Source: Dokdonia sp. PRO95
GTDB lineage: Bacteria > Bacteroidota > Bacteroidia > Flavobacteriales > Flavobacteriaceae
Reading direction: 5' to 3'
Length of the DNA: 64,000 nucleotides
Assembly: GCF_000355805.1 (NCBI RefSeq)
Contig: NZ_CM001837.1
Coordinates: 594,409 to 658,408 of the forward strand
Below the pieces are notes generated by a model. The model was not told the DNA's origin, did not search any database, and was given only the letters and a program-made list of their open reading frames with translations. Shown one piece after another: positions 9,260 through 18,370 of this stretch. Each line of letters opens with the position of its first letter. Within the stretch, counting starts at the first letter, position 1. A program made the translations under genes and the position numbers.

Positions 9260-10492
9260 TTAAAGTAATTCTTTTAGTGCAATCTCAAAAGCAGTTTTAC
9301 TTATATTTTGCTTGCTGCTATTATTGCTATATGTATTTTCGATAGCGTTTCTGATAGTTTGCGAAGTATCGTTAAAGATTGCATCATCTGTCATTTGTAC
9401 ACGACGCTCCATGAAGTATGCAAATACACGAGCCATACCACAGTTTGATATAAAATCTGGTATTAAACTCACCTTTGCATCTGTATGCTCCATTATAGGG
9501 CCAAAGAAAATTTCTTTATCTGCAAATGGAACGTTTGCACCACAAGATATAACCTCTAGGCCAGTTCCAATCATGTTATTAATTTGATCTTCTGTAATAA
9601 GTCTAGAAGCCGCACATGGAGCAAAAATCTCTGTCTCAAGATTCCATATTTGCTCATTCATCTCTGCAAATGGAATTAACCCTTCTGAGTTTGCATTAAG
9701 TGTATTTCCAGTTTTATTAAGGTACATATCACGTATTTCTTCAAAAGAGAAACCGTCTTTATTAATAAAACCTCCTACTATATCAATGATTCCTACCACC
9801 TTTGCTCCCATTTGAGCAAGGTAATAAGCTGCTGCTGCTCCTACGTTTCCAAAACCTTGTACAACGGCTCTTTTTCCTTTTACATCACCACCATAAATAT
9901 CATAATAATGACGTACGGCTTCTGCAACTCCATACCCAGTAATCATATCTGCAACCGTATACTTACGTGTTACGTCTGGAGAATATACTGGATTTTCAAT
10001 CACTTTAATCACACCTTGACGCAGTTGCCCGATGCGGTTAATTTTATCTGCCTCTGTAGGTTGGAAGTGACCTGTAAAGACTCCTTCTTGAGGATGCCAT
10101 ACTCCACTTTCTTCGGTAATTGGGATTACTTCATGTATTTCATCTACATTAAGATCACCTCCCGTACCGTAATAACTTTTAAGTAATGGTGACACTGCTT
10201 TATACCAGCGCTCTAAAACTCCTTTCTTACGTGGATCTTTTGGGTCAAAATTGATTCCAGATTTTGCTCCACCTATTGCAGGTCCCGAGACGGTAAACTT
10301 CACTTCCATTGTTTTGGCAAGCGACAATACTTCATTCATATCCAGACCCGTACGCATACGTGTTCCACCACCTGCAGCACCGCCGCGTAGTGAGTTGATT
10401 ACAACCCAGCCTTCTGCTTCTGTTTCTGGATCATTCCAATGGAAAACTATTTCTGGTAATTTATCTTCATAACGCTGTAAAAGAGCTCTCAT
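9260..10492 (-). CDS. Glu/Leu/Phe/Val dehydrogenase
   Basis: This 410-residue NAD(P)-dependent amino-acid dehydrogenase interconverts an amino acid and its 2-oxo acid with release of ammonia. The substrate domain has RGGAAGGGTRMR and the catalytic lysine region GPAIGGAKSGINFDP (about residues 88-102). YYGTGGDLNVDE follows, and the Rossmann loop is VVQGFGNVGAAAAYYLAQMG (about 215-234). The length is close to 50-kDa hexameric glutamate dehydrogenases but the C-terminal part is short, so leucine dehydrogenase activity is possible. The gene ends about 25 bases before nhaD, on the same strand, which suggests co-transcription. Confidence 0.9.
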   Translation of the reverse strand: MRALLQRYEDKLPEIVFHWNDPETEAEGWVVINSLRGGAAGGGTRMRTGLDMNEVLSLAKTMEVKFTVSGPAIGGAKSGINFDPKDPRKKGVLERWYKAVSPLLKSYYGTGGDLNVDEIHEVIPITEESGVWHPQEGVFTGHFQPTEADKINRIGQLRQGVIKVIENPVYSPDVTRKYTVADMITGYGVAEAVRHYYDIYGGDVKGKRAVVQGFGNVGAAAAYYLAQMGAKVVGIIDIVGGFINKDGFSFEEIRDMYLNKTGNTLNANSEGLIPFAEMNEQIWNLETEIFAPCAASRLITEDQINNMIGTGLEVISCGANVPFADKEIFFGPIMEHTDAKVSLIPDFISNCGMARVFAYFMERRVQMTDDAIFNDTSQTIRNAIENTYSNNSSKQNISKTAFEIALKELL

Positions 10493-10557
10493 ACTTTCTA
10501 ATTAGGTAAGCCCAAATATACAATTTAGAAACACCTTGTAGAAGAAGTGTTAATAAT

Positions 10558-11640
10558 TTAAGATTGATATAACATTCCACTAGTGTGATCCTGCCCTGCA
10601 CCGGTCACACTTGCTAGACAGTTCGGGAGGTTCTCAAGTTTTAACACTCCTAATAATCCAAAAATAAGCGCCTCTTTAAATTCAACCAACTTAGGGTCTG
10701 GCACTATGAGTTTTACGCTTTCGCGAAAGCGTATCCTGTCTAATAAGTAAGCGTTGTAAGCACCTCCACCGGTAACGAGCACAGTAGCACCTTCTTTAAA
10801 CTGCGCCGCAAGCTGAATAGCAATATGCTCGGTAAACGTGGCCAACACGTCAATAGATGAAATTTGAGCGGCATCTATAAGTGGAAATATATGCGTGTGC
10901 ACCCATTCTATCCCAAGAGATTTGGGAGCTGGAAGCTTATAAAACAAAATATCATTTAGTTTATCAAGGAGAGGTTGGTGTACAGTTCCTGTTTTCGCGA
11001 AAGCGCCACCATCATCATACTCTTTACCTAAATCTTGTGCATATTTATTGAGTACCACGTTTACAGGAGAGATATCATACGCAATTCTCACTCCTTTTTC
11101 ATCCTTAGAAACATTTGCAAATCCACCAAGATTTAGACAATAATCATAATTGCCAAATAACAGTTGGTCGCCTATAGGCACCAATGGCGCTCCCTGACCA
11201 CCCATTGCTACATCTTGCACCCTAAAATCACAGACCACGCGATGGTTAATTAAAGAGGCAATTTCTGGTAGGTTTCCTATTTGCAAAGTAACTCCCTGAT
11301 CCGGCTGATGGAGCACCGTGTGTCCATGAGAACAGACTACATCAACATCCACAAGTTTGTTATTTTTTATAAAATCTTTAATTACGTGGGCCAGATAAGC
11401 TGTATAATCTTCATTAAGAGCGTCTAGGTCTTCTCTACTAAGCAAATGAGCCGTAGAAAGTATTTCTTTCCACTTTTTAGGATAGGGAACAGTTTCTGCA
11501 ACGATGATATCACTGGTAAATGATGGATATATCGAGTCATCTTTTGATGGAGAAACACCAATTTTTGCATAGGCACAATCAATACCATCTAAGCTTGTGC
11601 CGCTCATCACTCCTATAACGTTATAGTTTTTTTGTCCCAT
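10558..11640 (-). CDS. anmK: Anhydro-N-acetylmuramic acid kinase
   Basis: AnmK phosphorylates and opens 1,6-anhydro-MurNAc during recycling of peptidoglycan. The 360-residue protein begins with the family signature GVMSGTSLDGIDCAYAK (about residues 10-26). It has the sugar/ATP fold motifs CSHGHTVLHQP, VCDFRVQDVAMGGQGAPLVP and VTGGGAYNAYLLDRI. Two palindrome-derived segments lie in it: a perfect copy read as RFRESVKLI near the C-terminus, and an imperfect copy at 10992-11006 read as GGAFAKTG. It is divergent from the acyl-CoA dehydrogenase gene, with 82 bases between the starts. Confidence 0.95.
   Translation of the reverse strand: MGQKNYNVIGVMSGTSLDGIDCAYAKIGVSPSKDDSIYPSFTSDIIVAETVPYPKKWKEILSTAHLLSREDLDALNEDYTAYLAHVIKDFIKNNKLVDVDVVCSHGHTVLHQPDQGVTLQIGNLPEIASLINHRVVCDFRVQDVAMGGQGAPLVPIGDQLLFGNYDYCLNLGGFANVSKDEKGVRIAYDISPVNVVLNKYAQDLGKEYDDGGAFAKTGTVHQPLLDKLNDILFYKLPAPKSLGIEWVHTHIFPLIDAAQISSIDVLATFTEHIAIQLAAQFKEGATVLVTGGGAYNAYLLDRIRFRESVKLIVPDPKLVEFKEALIFGLLGVLKLENLPNCLASVTGAGQDHTSGMLYQS
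10715..10732. repeat. Highly iterated palindrome, copy 4
   Basis: Perfect ACGCTTTCGCGAAAGCGT in anmK, read in the RFRES frame. A one-mismatch copy (TTTTCGCGAAAGC) lies in the same gene at about 10993. Confidence 0.9.
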
Positions 11641-11653
11641 TGGTCTAAATCTA

Positions 11654-11684
11654 TTGAGAAAAAGGCAAGAAACAAGTATCTTTG
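11654..11684 (+). promoter_or_regulatory. Bacteroidetes-type promoter of the acyl-CoA dehydrogenase gene
   Basis: TTG at 11654-11656 and TATCTTTG at 11677-11684 are separated by 20 bases, matching the TTG / TAnnTTTG consensus of Bacteroidetes sigma factor. The ATG follows 38 bases further on. Confidence 0.65.
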
Positions 11685-11722
11685 TGTAGATTTTTTAGAT
11701 AATTCTTAATAATTCAAACACG

Positions 11723-12865
11723 ATGGATTTTAGCTTAACAGAAGAACATATAATGATACGCGATGCGGCTCGCGATTTTGCCCGTACAGAATTACTTCCT
11801 GGCGTTATTGAACGTGATAACATCCAGCAGTTTCCTGATGAACTCGTTAAAAAAATGGGTGACTTAGGTTTTATGGGTATTATGACAGATCCTAAATACG
11901 GTGGAGCTGGTATGGATGCTACTTCTTACGTACTTGTTATGGAGGAATTATCTAAAATTGACGCCTCTGCCTCTGTTATAGTTTCTGTAAACAACTCTTT
12001 AGTTTGTTACGGTCTTGAAGCTTACGGAAGTGAAGAGCAAAAACAAAAATACTTAACTAAACTTGCTACTGGTGAGATGGTGGGTGCTTTTTGTCTTTCT
12101 GAACCAGAAGCTGGATCTGATGCAACATCACAAGCTACCACTGCAATAGATAAAGGAGATCACTACGTGATTAACGGAACAAAAAACTGGATTACAAATG
12201 GTGGTCGTTCTGATGTATATTTAGTTATTGCACAAACCGACAGAGAAAAAGGTCACCGAGGAATCAATGCTTTTATCGTAGAGAAAGGCATGGAAGGTTT
12301 TGAAGTAGGACCTAAAGAAGACAAATTAGGAATACGCGGTAGTGACACACACACGCTACAGTTTAACGATGTAAAAATTCCTAAAGAAAATAGAATAGGA
12401 GAAGATGGTTTTGGATTCAAATTTGCGATGAAAACTCTTTCTGGTGGACGTATTGGTATTGCTGCACAAGCATTAGGTATTGCATCTGGAGCTTATGAGC
12501 TTGCTCTTAAATACTCTAAGGAACGTAAAGCCTTTGGCACAGAAATCTGCAATCACCAAGCAATCGCTTTTAAACTAGCAGATATGTATGTGGAGATTGA
12601 AGCTGCACGTCACCTAGTGATGAAAGCTGCTTGGGATAAAGATCAAGGAAATAACTACGATATGTCTAGCGCAATGGCTAAGCTTTATGCTTCAAAAGTT
12701 GCAATGGAACAATCTGTAGAAGCTGTGCAAATACACGGTGGTAACGGATTTGTAAAAGAATACCACGTAGAGCGCCTTATGCGTGATGCTAAGATCACTC
12801 AGATTTACGAGGGAACAAGTGAGATCCAAAAAATCGTAATCTCAAGAGGTGTTATCAAAGGATAA
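11723..12865 (+). CDS. Acyl-CoA dehydrogenase
   Basis: This 380-residue FAD enzyme makes the first oxidation step of fatty-acid or branched-chain acyl-CoA breakdown. The family motifs are FCLSEPEAGSDA (about residues 127-138), YVINGTKNWITNGG, the FAD-binding RKAFGTEICNHQAIAFKLADM, and the C-terminal VQIHGGNGFVKEYHVERLMRD block. The catalytic Glu is in IYEGTSEIQKIV. The length is that of short-chain or butyryl-type dehydrogenases. It has its own promoter and is followed by a strong terminator, so it is a single-gene unit. The substrate chain length is not determined by what I can see. Confidence 0.93.
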   Translation: MDFSLTEEHIMIRDAARDFARTELLPGVIERDNIQQFPDELVKKMGDLGFMGIMTDPKYGGAGMDATSYVLVMEELSKIDASASVIVSVNNSLVCYGLEAYGSEEQKQKYLTKLATGEMVGAFCLSEPEAGSDATSQATTAIDKGDHYVINGTKNWITNGGRSDVYLVIAQTDREKGHRGINAFIVEKGMEGFEVGPKEDKLGIRGSDTHTLQFNDVKIPKENRIGEDGFGFKFAMKTLSGGRIGIAAQALGIASGAYELALKYSKERKAFGTEICNHQAIAFKLADMYVEIEAARHLVMKAAWDKDQGNNYDMSSAMAKLYASKVAMEQSVEAVQIHGGNGFVKEYHVERLMRDAKITQIYEGTSEIQKIVISRGVIKG

Positions 12866-12886
12866 AATCTTCCAATATAGATTAAC

Positions 12887-12915
12887 AAAAAAATGCGGCA
12901 ATTGCCGCATTTTTT
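12887..12915. terminator. Bidirectional terminator between convergent genes
   Basis: AAAAATGCGGC, loop AATT, GCCGCATTTTT: a perfect stem with an A-run and T-run. It serves the acyl-CoA dehydrogenase gene (plus) and the nuclease gene (minus). Confidence 0.85.
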
Positions 12916-12936
12916 ATTTTATATAATATCACTTTA

Positions 12937-13746
12937 CTATCTAAGCTTCCAGCCGCTGGTGCTTGTACTCGCTTCAAGCCTATCCTCTACTCCATCCTCT
13001 AGTTCAGGAAAGAAATCAATACCTGTGAGTTTCTCAATCTGATCTACAGAGGTTACAAATGTTTTTAATGACTTCTTTGATGCCGAGTGATTCATTAAAA
13101 AGGCAATCATTTTTACATCACCCCCGGATTGGTCATAAATAATTTTATAAAATGATTCTGGAACAGTCACACCTTCTGTTCCTATTGCACCCATTTTATC
13201 TTTGAGAATCCCTCCGGTTACCACATAAACACCATCATACTTTTTTGCCCAATATCGTACTTGCTGCTCTAGTTCGTTCCATATACCCGCATTAAAATCA
13301 TGTCGCTGGGGACTAATATTACTTGTCAAAAATGTCTCGTCATAAGCCGCCTTGCTAAATTCTCTATCGCCAGCTGGGCAAAGGTGCCCTCTATCATAGC
13401 CAGATTTCTTATAATTACGCCAGTGAGCAGACTTTGTCCCTACCTTAGGGTCTACTTCAAAGTATGGGCGTTTAAAATCGGCATTTACGATGTGTTCCTT
13501 TTTAAGCTCATAAGCCACCCACTCTGCTTGTTCATCTTTCTCACTATAACTAAGCGAGTAATAATTATGATGCACAATCTGACCCGTAGTTGATGTAGGA
13601 AGGAAATAAGTATTTGTAGTAGACTTAGGCTGCTTTCCTTCCTCTACAACTGGCGCATCAATAGCTTGATGAGCATAATTTTCAAATATGTACCATCCTA
13701 GTGTAAATAATAGTACTAGTAATGGATAGGTGTATTTTCTTTTCAT
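12937..13746 (-). CDS. DNA/RNA non-specific endonuclease, membrane-anchored
   Basis: This 269-residue protein of the His-Me finger (NUC1/Serratia nuclease) family degrades DNA and RNA outside the cytoplasm. An uncleaved-looking N-terminal hydrophobic segment (YPLLVLLFTLGWYIF, residues 7-21) suggests secretion or anchoring. The active site reads SGYDRGHLCPAGD with catalytic His at about 121. The metal ligand Asn is in ISPQRHDFNAGIWNELE. The gene lies 7 bases after the OppC-like permease gene on the same strand. A role in nutrient scavenging is inferred. Confidence 0.9.
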   Translation of the reverse strand: MKRKYTYPLLVLLFTLGWYIFENYAHQAIDAPVVEEGKQPKSTTNTYFLPTSTTGQIVHHNYYSLSYSEKDEQAEWVAYELKKEHIVNADFKRPYFEVDPKVGTKSAHWRNYKKSGYDRGHLCPAGDREFSKAAYDETFLTSNISPQRHDFNAGIWNELEQQVRYWAKKYDGVYVVTGGILKDKMGAIGTEGVTVPESFYKIIYDQSGGDVKMIAFLMNHSASKKSLKTFVTSVDQIEKLTGIDFFPELEDGVEDRLEASTSTSGWKLR

Positions 13747-13753
13747 ATATAAA

Positions 13754-14854
13754 TTAACTTTTCACATCTAGCGCATCTCTCAACGCATTCCCCACAAGCA
13801 TAAAAGCCATTACGAGTAGCATGATTGCTGCACCGGGAATTAGCGCAAGATAAGGTTTCCCAAGAATGATGTAGCTATAGTGATCTTTAATCATCGCTCC
13901 CCAGCTAGGCGTAGGAGGTTGAGCACCTATCCCCAGAAAACTCAAACCGCTTTCTATCAAGATGGCTCCAGCAAAATTTGCTGCAGATATTACAATAAGT
14001 GGCGCAATTACATTAGGCAATATATGTTTGATGATGATTCGTCCATCTGTATAACCTAGCGCTCTTGCTGCGGTTACATATTGCATTTGTTTTACTCCCA
14101 TCACTTGACCTCGCACTACGCGAGCTACCTCAACCCACATGGTTAAACCTACAGCAATAAACACCTGCCAGTATCCCTTTCCTAGAGCTAGAGTGATAGC
14201 AATTACAAGCAATAATGTAGGGATAGACCACGTCACGTTAATCACCCACATGATTGCAGCGTCAATTTTACCTCCAAAATACCCCGCAAGCGACCCCATA
14301 AGTAAACCTATGATAAGCGAAATAAATACAGCAACAAATCCTATTGAAAAAGAAATACGCGCACCTATAAGCATACGACTTAGTAAGTCCCGACCATACT
14401 TATCTGTACCTAACAAAAATGTACGTGAGGAGATATTCGCTTTCGCGAAAGCGTTATAATCCTCCACGCCATCTATTTCCAGCGTTTTAGGCATTCCCTC
14501 TACGCCATCGCCTACATACTGGATGTAAGTAATACCACTTTCTGAAATAGTATACGAAGTGACGGGAATCTCTGTACTCGTATTCTTACTACCAGAAAAC
14601 CATTTTGAAAAGAAACTTTGACTCGCATCAACTTGAGCGGGTATGGTGAGTATATCAACAGTAAACCCCGGCCCTTGGGAGTGAATAGAGAGGTGCATTT
14701 GATTTGCGTTCTCACTACTATCTGGGGCAATCACATAGGCAAACAATGCAGCTAGGCCACATAAAACGATATATAGTAAACTCAAAACGCCCCAAAAATT
14801 CTTCTTGAATTTTTGGAGCGCTAAGCCTGTTAAAGAATTTGCTCGTTGCGACAT
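13754..14854 (-). CDS. Peptide/nickel-type ABC transporter permease (OppC/DppC family)
   Basis: This 366-residue inner-membrane permease has an N-terminal OppC domain (helix at about 22-45), then a periplasmic insert (about residues 48-130) and five further helices. The cytoplasmic EAA-type loop reads ARALGYTDGRIIIKHILPNVIAP (about 260-282). The periplasmic insert is longer than in E. coli OppC. The palindrome is read there as NAFAKANISS just before the TFLLGTDKYGRD motif. No partner OppB, ATPase or binding protein is next to it, so these must be encoded elsewhere. The neighbour upstream is the tail-specific protease, 3 bases away. Confidence 0.88.
   Translation of the reverse strand: MSQRANSLTGLALQKFKKNFWGVLSLLYIVLCGLAALFAYVIAPDSSENANQMHLSIHSQGPGFTVDILTIPAQVDASQSFFSKWFSGSKNTSTEIPVTSYTISESGITYIQYVGDGVEGMPKTLEIDGVEDYNAFAKANISSRTFLLGTDKYGRDLLSRMLIGARISFSIGFVAVFISLIIGLLMGSLAGYFGGKIDAAIMWVINVTWSIPTLLLVIAITLALGKGYWQVFIAVGLTMWVEVARVVRGQVMGVKQMQYVTAARALGYTDGRIIIKHILPNVIAPLIVISAANFAGAILIESGLSFLGIGAQPPTPSWGAMIKDHYSYIILGKPYLALIPGAAIMLLVMAFMLVGNALRDALDVKS
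14438..14453. repeat. Highly iterated palindrome, copy 5
   Basis: Perfect CGCTTTCGCGAAAGCG in the OppC-like permease gene, read in the AFAKA frame. Confidence 0.9.
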
Positions 14855-14857
14855 GAA

Positions 14858-17014
14858 TTAATCTTTTATCGCAGCAAGTTTATCTTTTCTTATATTATTT
14901 ATTTTGAGATCCTTAAGCACATTTAACGCCTCTTCTACATAAGCATCTTTGGCTAAATTCTTGTGCCAGCGATCACGCTTTTCCTTTAAAATCGTATCAC
15001 TTTTGAAAAGTTTCTGCTCATAAGGAAGTGACTTGTATGACAACTTAGTATCATAATCATCTATCGCATCAAATTTCTTTGCATACTCCTCACTTTGCGC
15101 TAGACGTTCTTTGTACTTCTCATAGTTAAGCGACCACTTCTGATCATCTCTACGATCTTTAATCCATTTAGCATAATCATCTACTAGCTGTAAATGCTCG
15201 CTCTTAGACATACGTTGCACACTATTTTCTATAGTTTCATCAAAATCTACATAACCATCCCACACGTCATAACTTGCCGCTTTAATTTTATCCCAAGGAA
15301 GCGGGTTTTCTTGATCGCGCTCTCCGATGTCGATATACTTAAAACGATCCGGAACCACTACATCACTTTTAACTCCTTCTAGTTGAGTAGATCCTCCATT
15401 TACACGGTAGAATTTCTGCGTAGTTAACTTAAGTGCTCCAAGATCTCCATAAGGGTTTTTACGCAGGTACTGATTAAGATCTGCTACGTTTTGTACAGTT
15501 CCCTTACCGTATGTTTGTTTACCTCCTATGATGATTGCTCGTTTGTAATCTTGCATTGCTGCTGCGAGAATCTCACTTGCCGAAGCAGATATTTCATTTA
15601 CTAGAATTACAAGTGGTCCATCCCATAAGATAGAAGAATCTGCATCCTCAAGTACTTCTGGCTCATCGCCACTAGAAGCTACCTGTACAATAGGGCCATC
15701 TTTAATAAATAGTCCAGCAATATCCACCACTGTTTTAAGAGAACCTCCACCATTATTTCTAAGATCGATAACTAGACCTTCCATCCCTTGTTCTTTAAGG
15801 CGTTCTATCTCTCTCTTTACATCACTTGCAGCGTTCTTTTCTTTATAATCGTCCATTGTAAAGTAAAACTTAGGAAGATTAACGATACCATATTTTCGAC
15901 CGTCTTTTTCAACCTCTGCAGATTTTGCATACGTTTCTTCAAGCTCTACAATATCTCTTTCTATAGTGATATTCTGCGTGCTTCCATCCAGCTTCGTTTT
16001 TACCGTAAGAATCACCTTAGTCCCTTTTGGGCCTTTAATGTATTCTATGGCATCTTGAAGGCGCATCCCAACAATGCTAATGGCGTCTTTCTCATCTTCT
16101 TGACGCACTCTCATAATAACATCACCTTCACGCAACTCATCACCTCTCCATGCTGGACCTCCAGAAATAACATCTGTAATTTTTATTTCACCATTCTTTT
16201 TTTGGAGTCTAGCACCTATTCCTTGAAATTGACCACTCATCTGAGTATCAAAACGATCTTTTGCTACTGGAGCAAAGTAATATGTATGAGGATCAAATTC
16301 CTCCACTACCGCATTTAAGAACATCGCAAAATAATCTTGACGCTCTAGCTCGTCTGTAAATTCAAAGAATTCTTTGGTATTATCCTTTACTTCATTTCTA
16401 GCCTTAAGCTCTAAGGCTTCGTCGCTAAGAATTTCCTTAGGCTCATCTGTACTTACAACATCTTCACCTTCTTCTGGTGTTTTTTCTTGCTCTTCCTTTT
16501 TATCAAAATAAGAACTTAACGCATTTAGCTTTAATTGCTGCCTCCAGCGATTTTTAAGTTCTCTCTTGTTTTTTGCAAAAGGCTGCTTTTCATAATCTGT
16601 ATCTAAGATTTCATCCTCAGTAAAGTCAAACGGCTTCTCAAGCAAGTCTGCTTGAATCTCATTTGCTTCCTTAGTACGCTCCATAAGACGTGTGTAAGTT
16701 AGGTCAAAGAATGTCAAATCCTTATCTCTAATAGCATCATCTATCTTATCCTTGTACTTTTCAAATTCTTGAATATCTTTTTTGTAAAAGAAGCGGCGGT
16801 AAGGATCCAGTGCATCTATATAATCATCAAATACCGCTGCAGAGAAGTCGTCATCTATATCTTTTGCATCATAATGACCACGCTTAAGTAGATAAGAAAT
16901 AAGATCAAGTAATGTCTTATCCTTATCTGGATCATCAAATGACTTTGTAGTAAAACTGCAACTCGCTACCGAGAAGAGGAGTACTACTGCGATTAATTTT
17001 AAATTCCTTTTCAT
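14858..17014 (-). CDS. prc: Carboxy-terminal processing (tail-specific) protease, S41 family
   Basis: This periplasmic serine protease cleaves proteins from their C-termini. I place the start at the ATG at 17014 (MKRNLKLIAVVLLFSVASCS), because it gives a clear lipoprotein signal with the lipobox Cys at residue 19. In-frame starts upstream add only 17 non-conserved residues. The order is an N-terminal helical region, a PDZ domain (SGQFQGIGARLQKKN to about EYIKGPKGTKV) and the S41 core with VIDLRNNGGGSL, the nucleophile in NEISASASEILAAAMQ and the Lys in GKQTYGKGTVQ. A Prc-type C-terminal region follows. At 718 residues it is the length of Prc and not of the shorter CtpA. An acidic, low-complexity insert (about 190-210) precedes the PDZ domain. 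Confidence 0.93.
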   Translation of the reverse strand: MKRNLKLIAVVLLFSVASCSFTTKSFDDPDKDKTLLDLISYLLKRGHYDAKDIDDDFSAAVFDDYIDALDPYRRFFYKKDIQEFEKYKDKIDDAIRDKDLTFFDLTYTRLMERTKEANEIQADLLEKPFDFTEDEILDTDYEKQPFAKNKRELKNRWRQQLKLNALSSYFDKKEEQEKTPEEGEDVVSTDEPKEILSDEALELKARNEVKDNTKEFFEFTDELERQDYFAMFLNAVVEEFDPHTYYFAPVAKDRFDTQMSGQFQGIGARLQKKNGEIKITDVISGGPAWRGDELREGDVIMRVRQEDEKDAISIVGMRLQDAIEYIKGPKGTKVILTVKTKLDGSTQNITIERDIVELEETYAKSAEVEKDGRKYGIVNLPKFYFTMDDYKEKNAASDVKREIERLKEQGMEGLVIDLRNNGGGSLKTVVDIAGLFIKDGPIVQVASSGDEPEVLEDADSSILWDGPLVILVNEISASASEILAAAMQDYKRAIIIGGKQTYGKGTVQNVADLNQYLRKNPYGDLGALKLTTQKFYRVNGGSTQLEGVKSDVVVPDRFKYIDIGERDQENPLPWDKIKAASYDVWDGYVDFDETIENSVQRMSKSEHLQLVDDYAKWIKDRRDDQKWSLNYEKYKERLAQSEEYAKKFDAIDDYDTKLSYKSLPYEQKLFKSDTILKEKRDRWHKNLAKDAYVEEALNVLKDLKINNIRKDKLAAIKD

Positions 17015-17161
17015 AAAATCTTTTATTTGCATGTAACTTACAATGTACATTAAAAATTGTGCCACGATAAGAATAACCCTCGTAATCTTTTGTTAAACCC
17101 GACTGTCGCTCGAATTGAAGTACAATTTACGTATTTTCGTGCTTAGTTTACAACTCCTCTT

Positions 17162-17935
17162 ATGAACAATAAACCATTAATACTTGTTACTAACGATGAC
17201 GGTATAACGGCTCCCGGAATACGCAACCTTATCGATGTAATGCTCACCATAGGTGATGTCATTGTTGTTGCGCCAGATAGCCCACAGAGTGGCATGGGAC
17301 ACGCCATTACCATAAACGATACACTTTACTGTGATCCCGTAAAACTTGATCCCGCCGCGACACATAAAGAATATACATGCTCTGGAACACCGGCAGATTG
17401 TGTAAAACTTGCAAACCAGCAGATTGTACCTCGCAGGCCAGATATCTGTGTGAGCGGTATAAATCACGGCAGCAACTCTAGCATCAATGTAATTTACAGC
17501 GGTACGATGAGCGCTGCAGTAGAAGCTGGTGTAGAAGGCATCCCAGCAATAGGATTCTCATTACTAGATTATAGTCATGATGCCGATTTTGAACCGGCGA
17601 AAAAATATGTGGAGCGCATCACTCGCCAAGTCTTGAAAAACGGACTTCCCAAAGGGATTGTTTTGAATGTAAACATCCCAAAACTACCAGCAGCCGAAAT
17701 TAAAGGAACTAAGGTATGCCGTCAAGCAAAAGCGCAATGGGTAGAAGATTTTGACAAGCGCACAAATCCTATGGGTAGAGATTACTACTGGCTCACTGGC
17801 GAGTTTGTAAATCAAGACAAGGGAGAAGATACAGATGAGTGGGCACTATCTCAAGGATATGTATCTGTCGTGCCAGTCCAATTTGACCTCACGGCTCACC
17901 ACTTTTTACAAGAACTAAATGAGTGGGAAGACTAG
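17162..17935 (+). CDS. surE: 5'/3'-nucleotidase SurE
   Basis: SurE is a metal-dependent nucleoside monophosphate phosphatase. The 257-residue protein starts PLILVTNDDGITAPG, with the metal-binding Asp-Asp at residues 12-13. It has VVAPDSPQSGMGHAIT, the family YTCSGTPADCVKL, and the metal-site GINHGSNSSINVIYSGTMSAA. The length is normal. It is the first gene of a plus-strand run leading to lpxB, but a 147-base gap containing a half-copy of the palindrome (18006-18020) separates it from the next gene. Confidence 0.95.
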   Translation: MNNKPLILVTNDDGITAPGIRNLIDVMLTIGDVIVVAPDSPQSGMGHAITINDTLYCDPVKLDPAATHKEYTCSGTPADCVKLANQQIVPRRPDICVSGINHGSNSSINVIYSGTMSAAVEAGVEGIPAIGFSLLDYSHDADFEPAKKYVERITRQVLKNGLPKGIVLNVNIPKLPAAEIKGTKVCRQAKAQWVEDFDKRTNPMGRDYYWLTGEFVNQDKGEDTDEWALSQGYVSVVPVQFDLTAHHFLQELNEWED

Positions 17936-18082
17936 TCTAAAGTTTACAAAGCAATCGTAACTTTGACACACATCAATATCTTTCTATAGCTTAAGGTTGA
18001 GAATTCCGCTTTCGCGAAAATTTTAAAACAATAAGCTCATTTACAAAGAATTCAAATTTTGGCGAAAGCCGAAACATTACAT

Positions 18083-18370
18083 ATGAAAAAAGACATCATT
18101 ATAGGAATCATAGTTGGACTTATTGCAAACGCAATAGGTGTACTGCTGTTTTCTCTATACATAGGCAGCACACAAGACCGAACCATCACAAACGTACTTC
18201 AAACAGCAGTGTCTGAAGGTCGTCTAGGCAAAATTATGGCAATAGGCGCTGTGCTTAATTTGCTGGCATTTTTTATGATGCTTAGACAAGGACAAGATGC
18301 GAGAGCGAGAGGCGTTCTTCTTGCTACGATTACTATTGCATTTGTAACTATGATATTAATGTTTACCTAA
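18083..18370 (+). CDS. Small membrane protein of unknown function
   Basis: This 95-residue protein has three hydrophobic segments (about residues 5-27, 47-63 and 75-94). The ATG at 18083 begins MKKDIIIGIIVGLIANAIG. An upstream in-frame TTG at 18059 would add eight unlikely residues. Its stop codon overlaps the lpxB start (TAATG at 18368-18372), so it is translationally coupled with lpxB. The same small gene between surE and lpxB is common in Flavobacteriia as far as I know. No function is known to me. Confidence 0.8.
   Translation: MKKDIIIGIIVGLIANAIGVLLFSLYIGSTQDRTITNVLQTAVSEGRLGKIMAIGAVLNLLAFFMMLRQGQDARARGVLLATITIAFVTMILMFT

Noticed and set aside
15788-16318. Plus-strand open frame of 176 codons opposite the tail-specific protease
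   Set aside because: It lies wholly inside the protease gene, whose PDZ and S41 motifs are clear; the antisense text has no domain.
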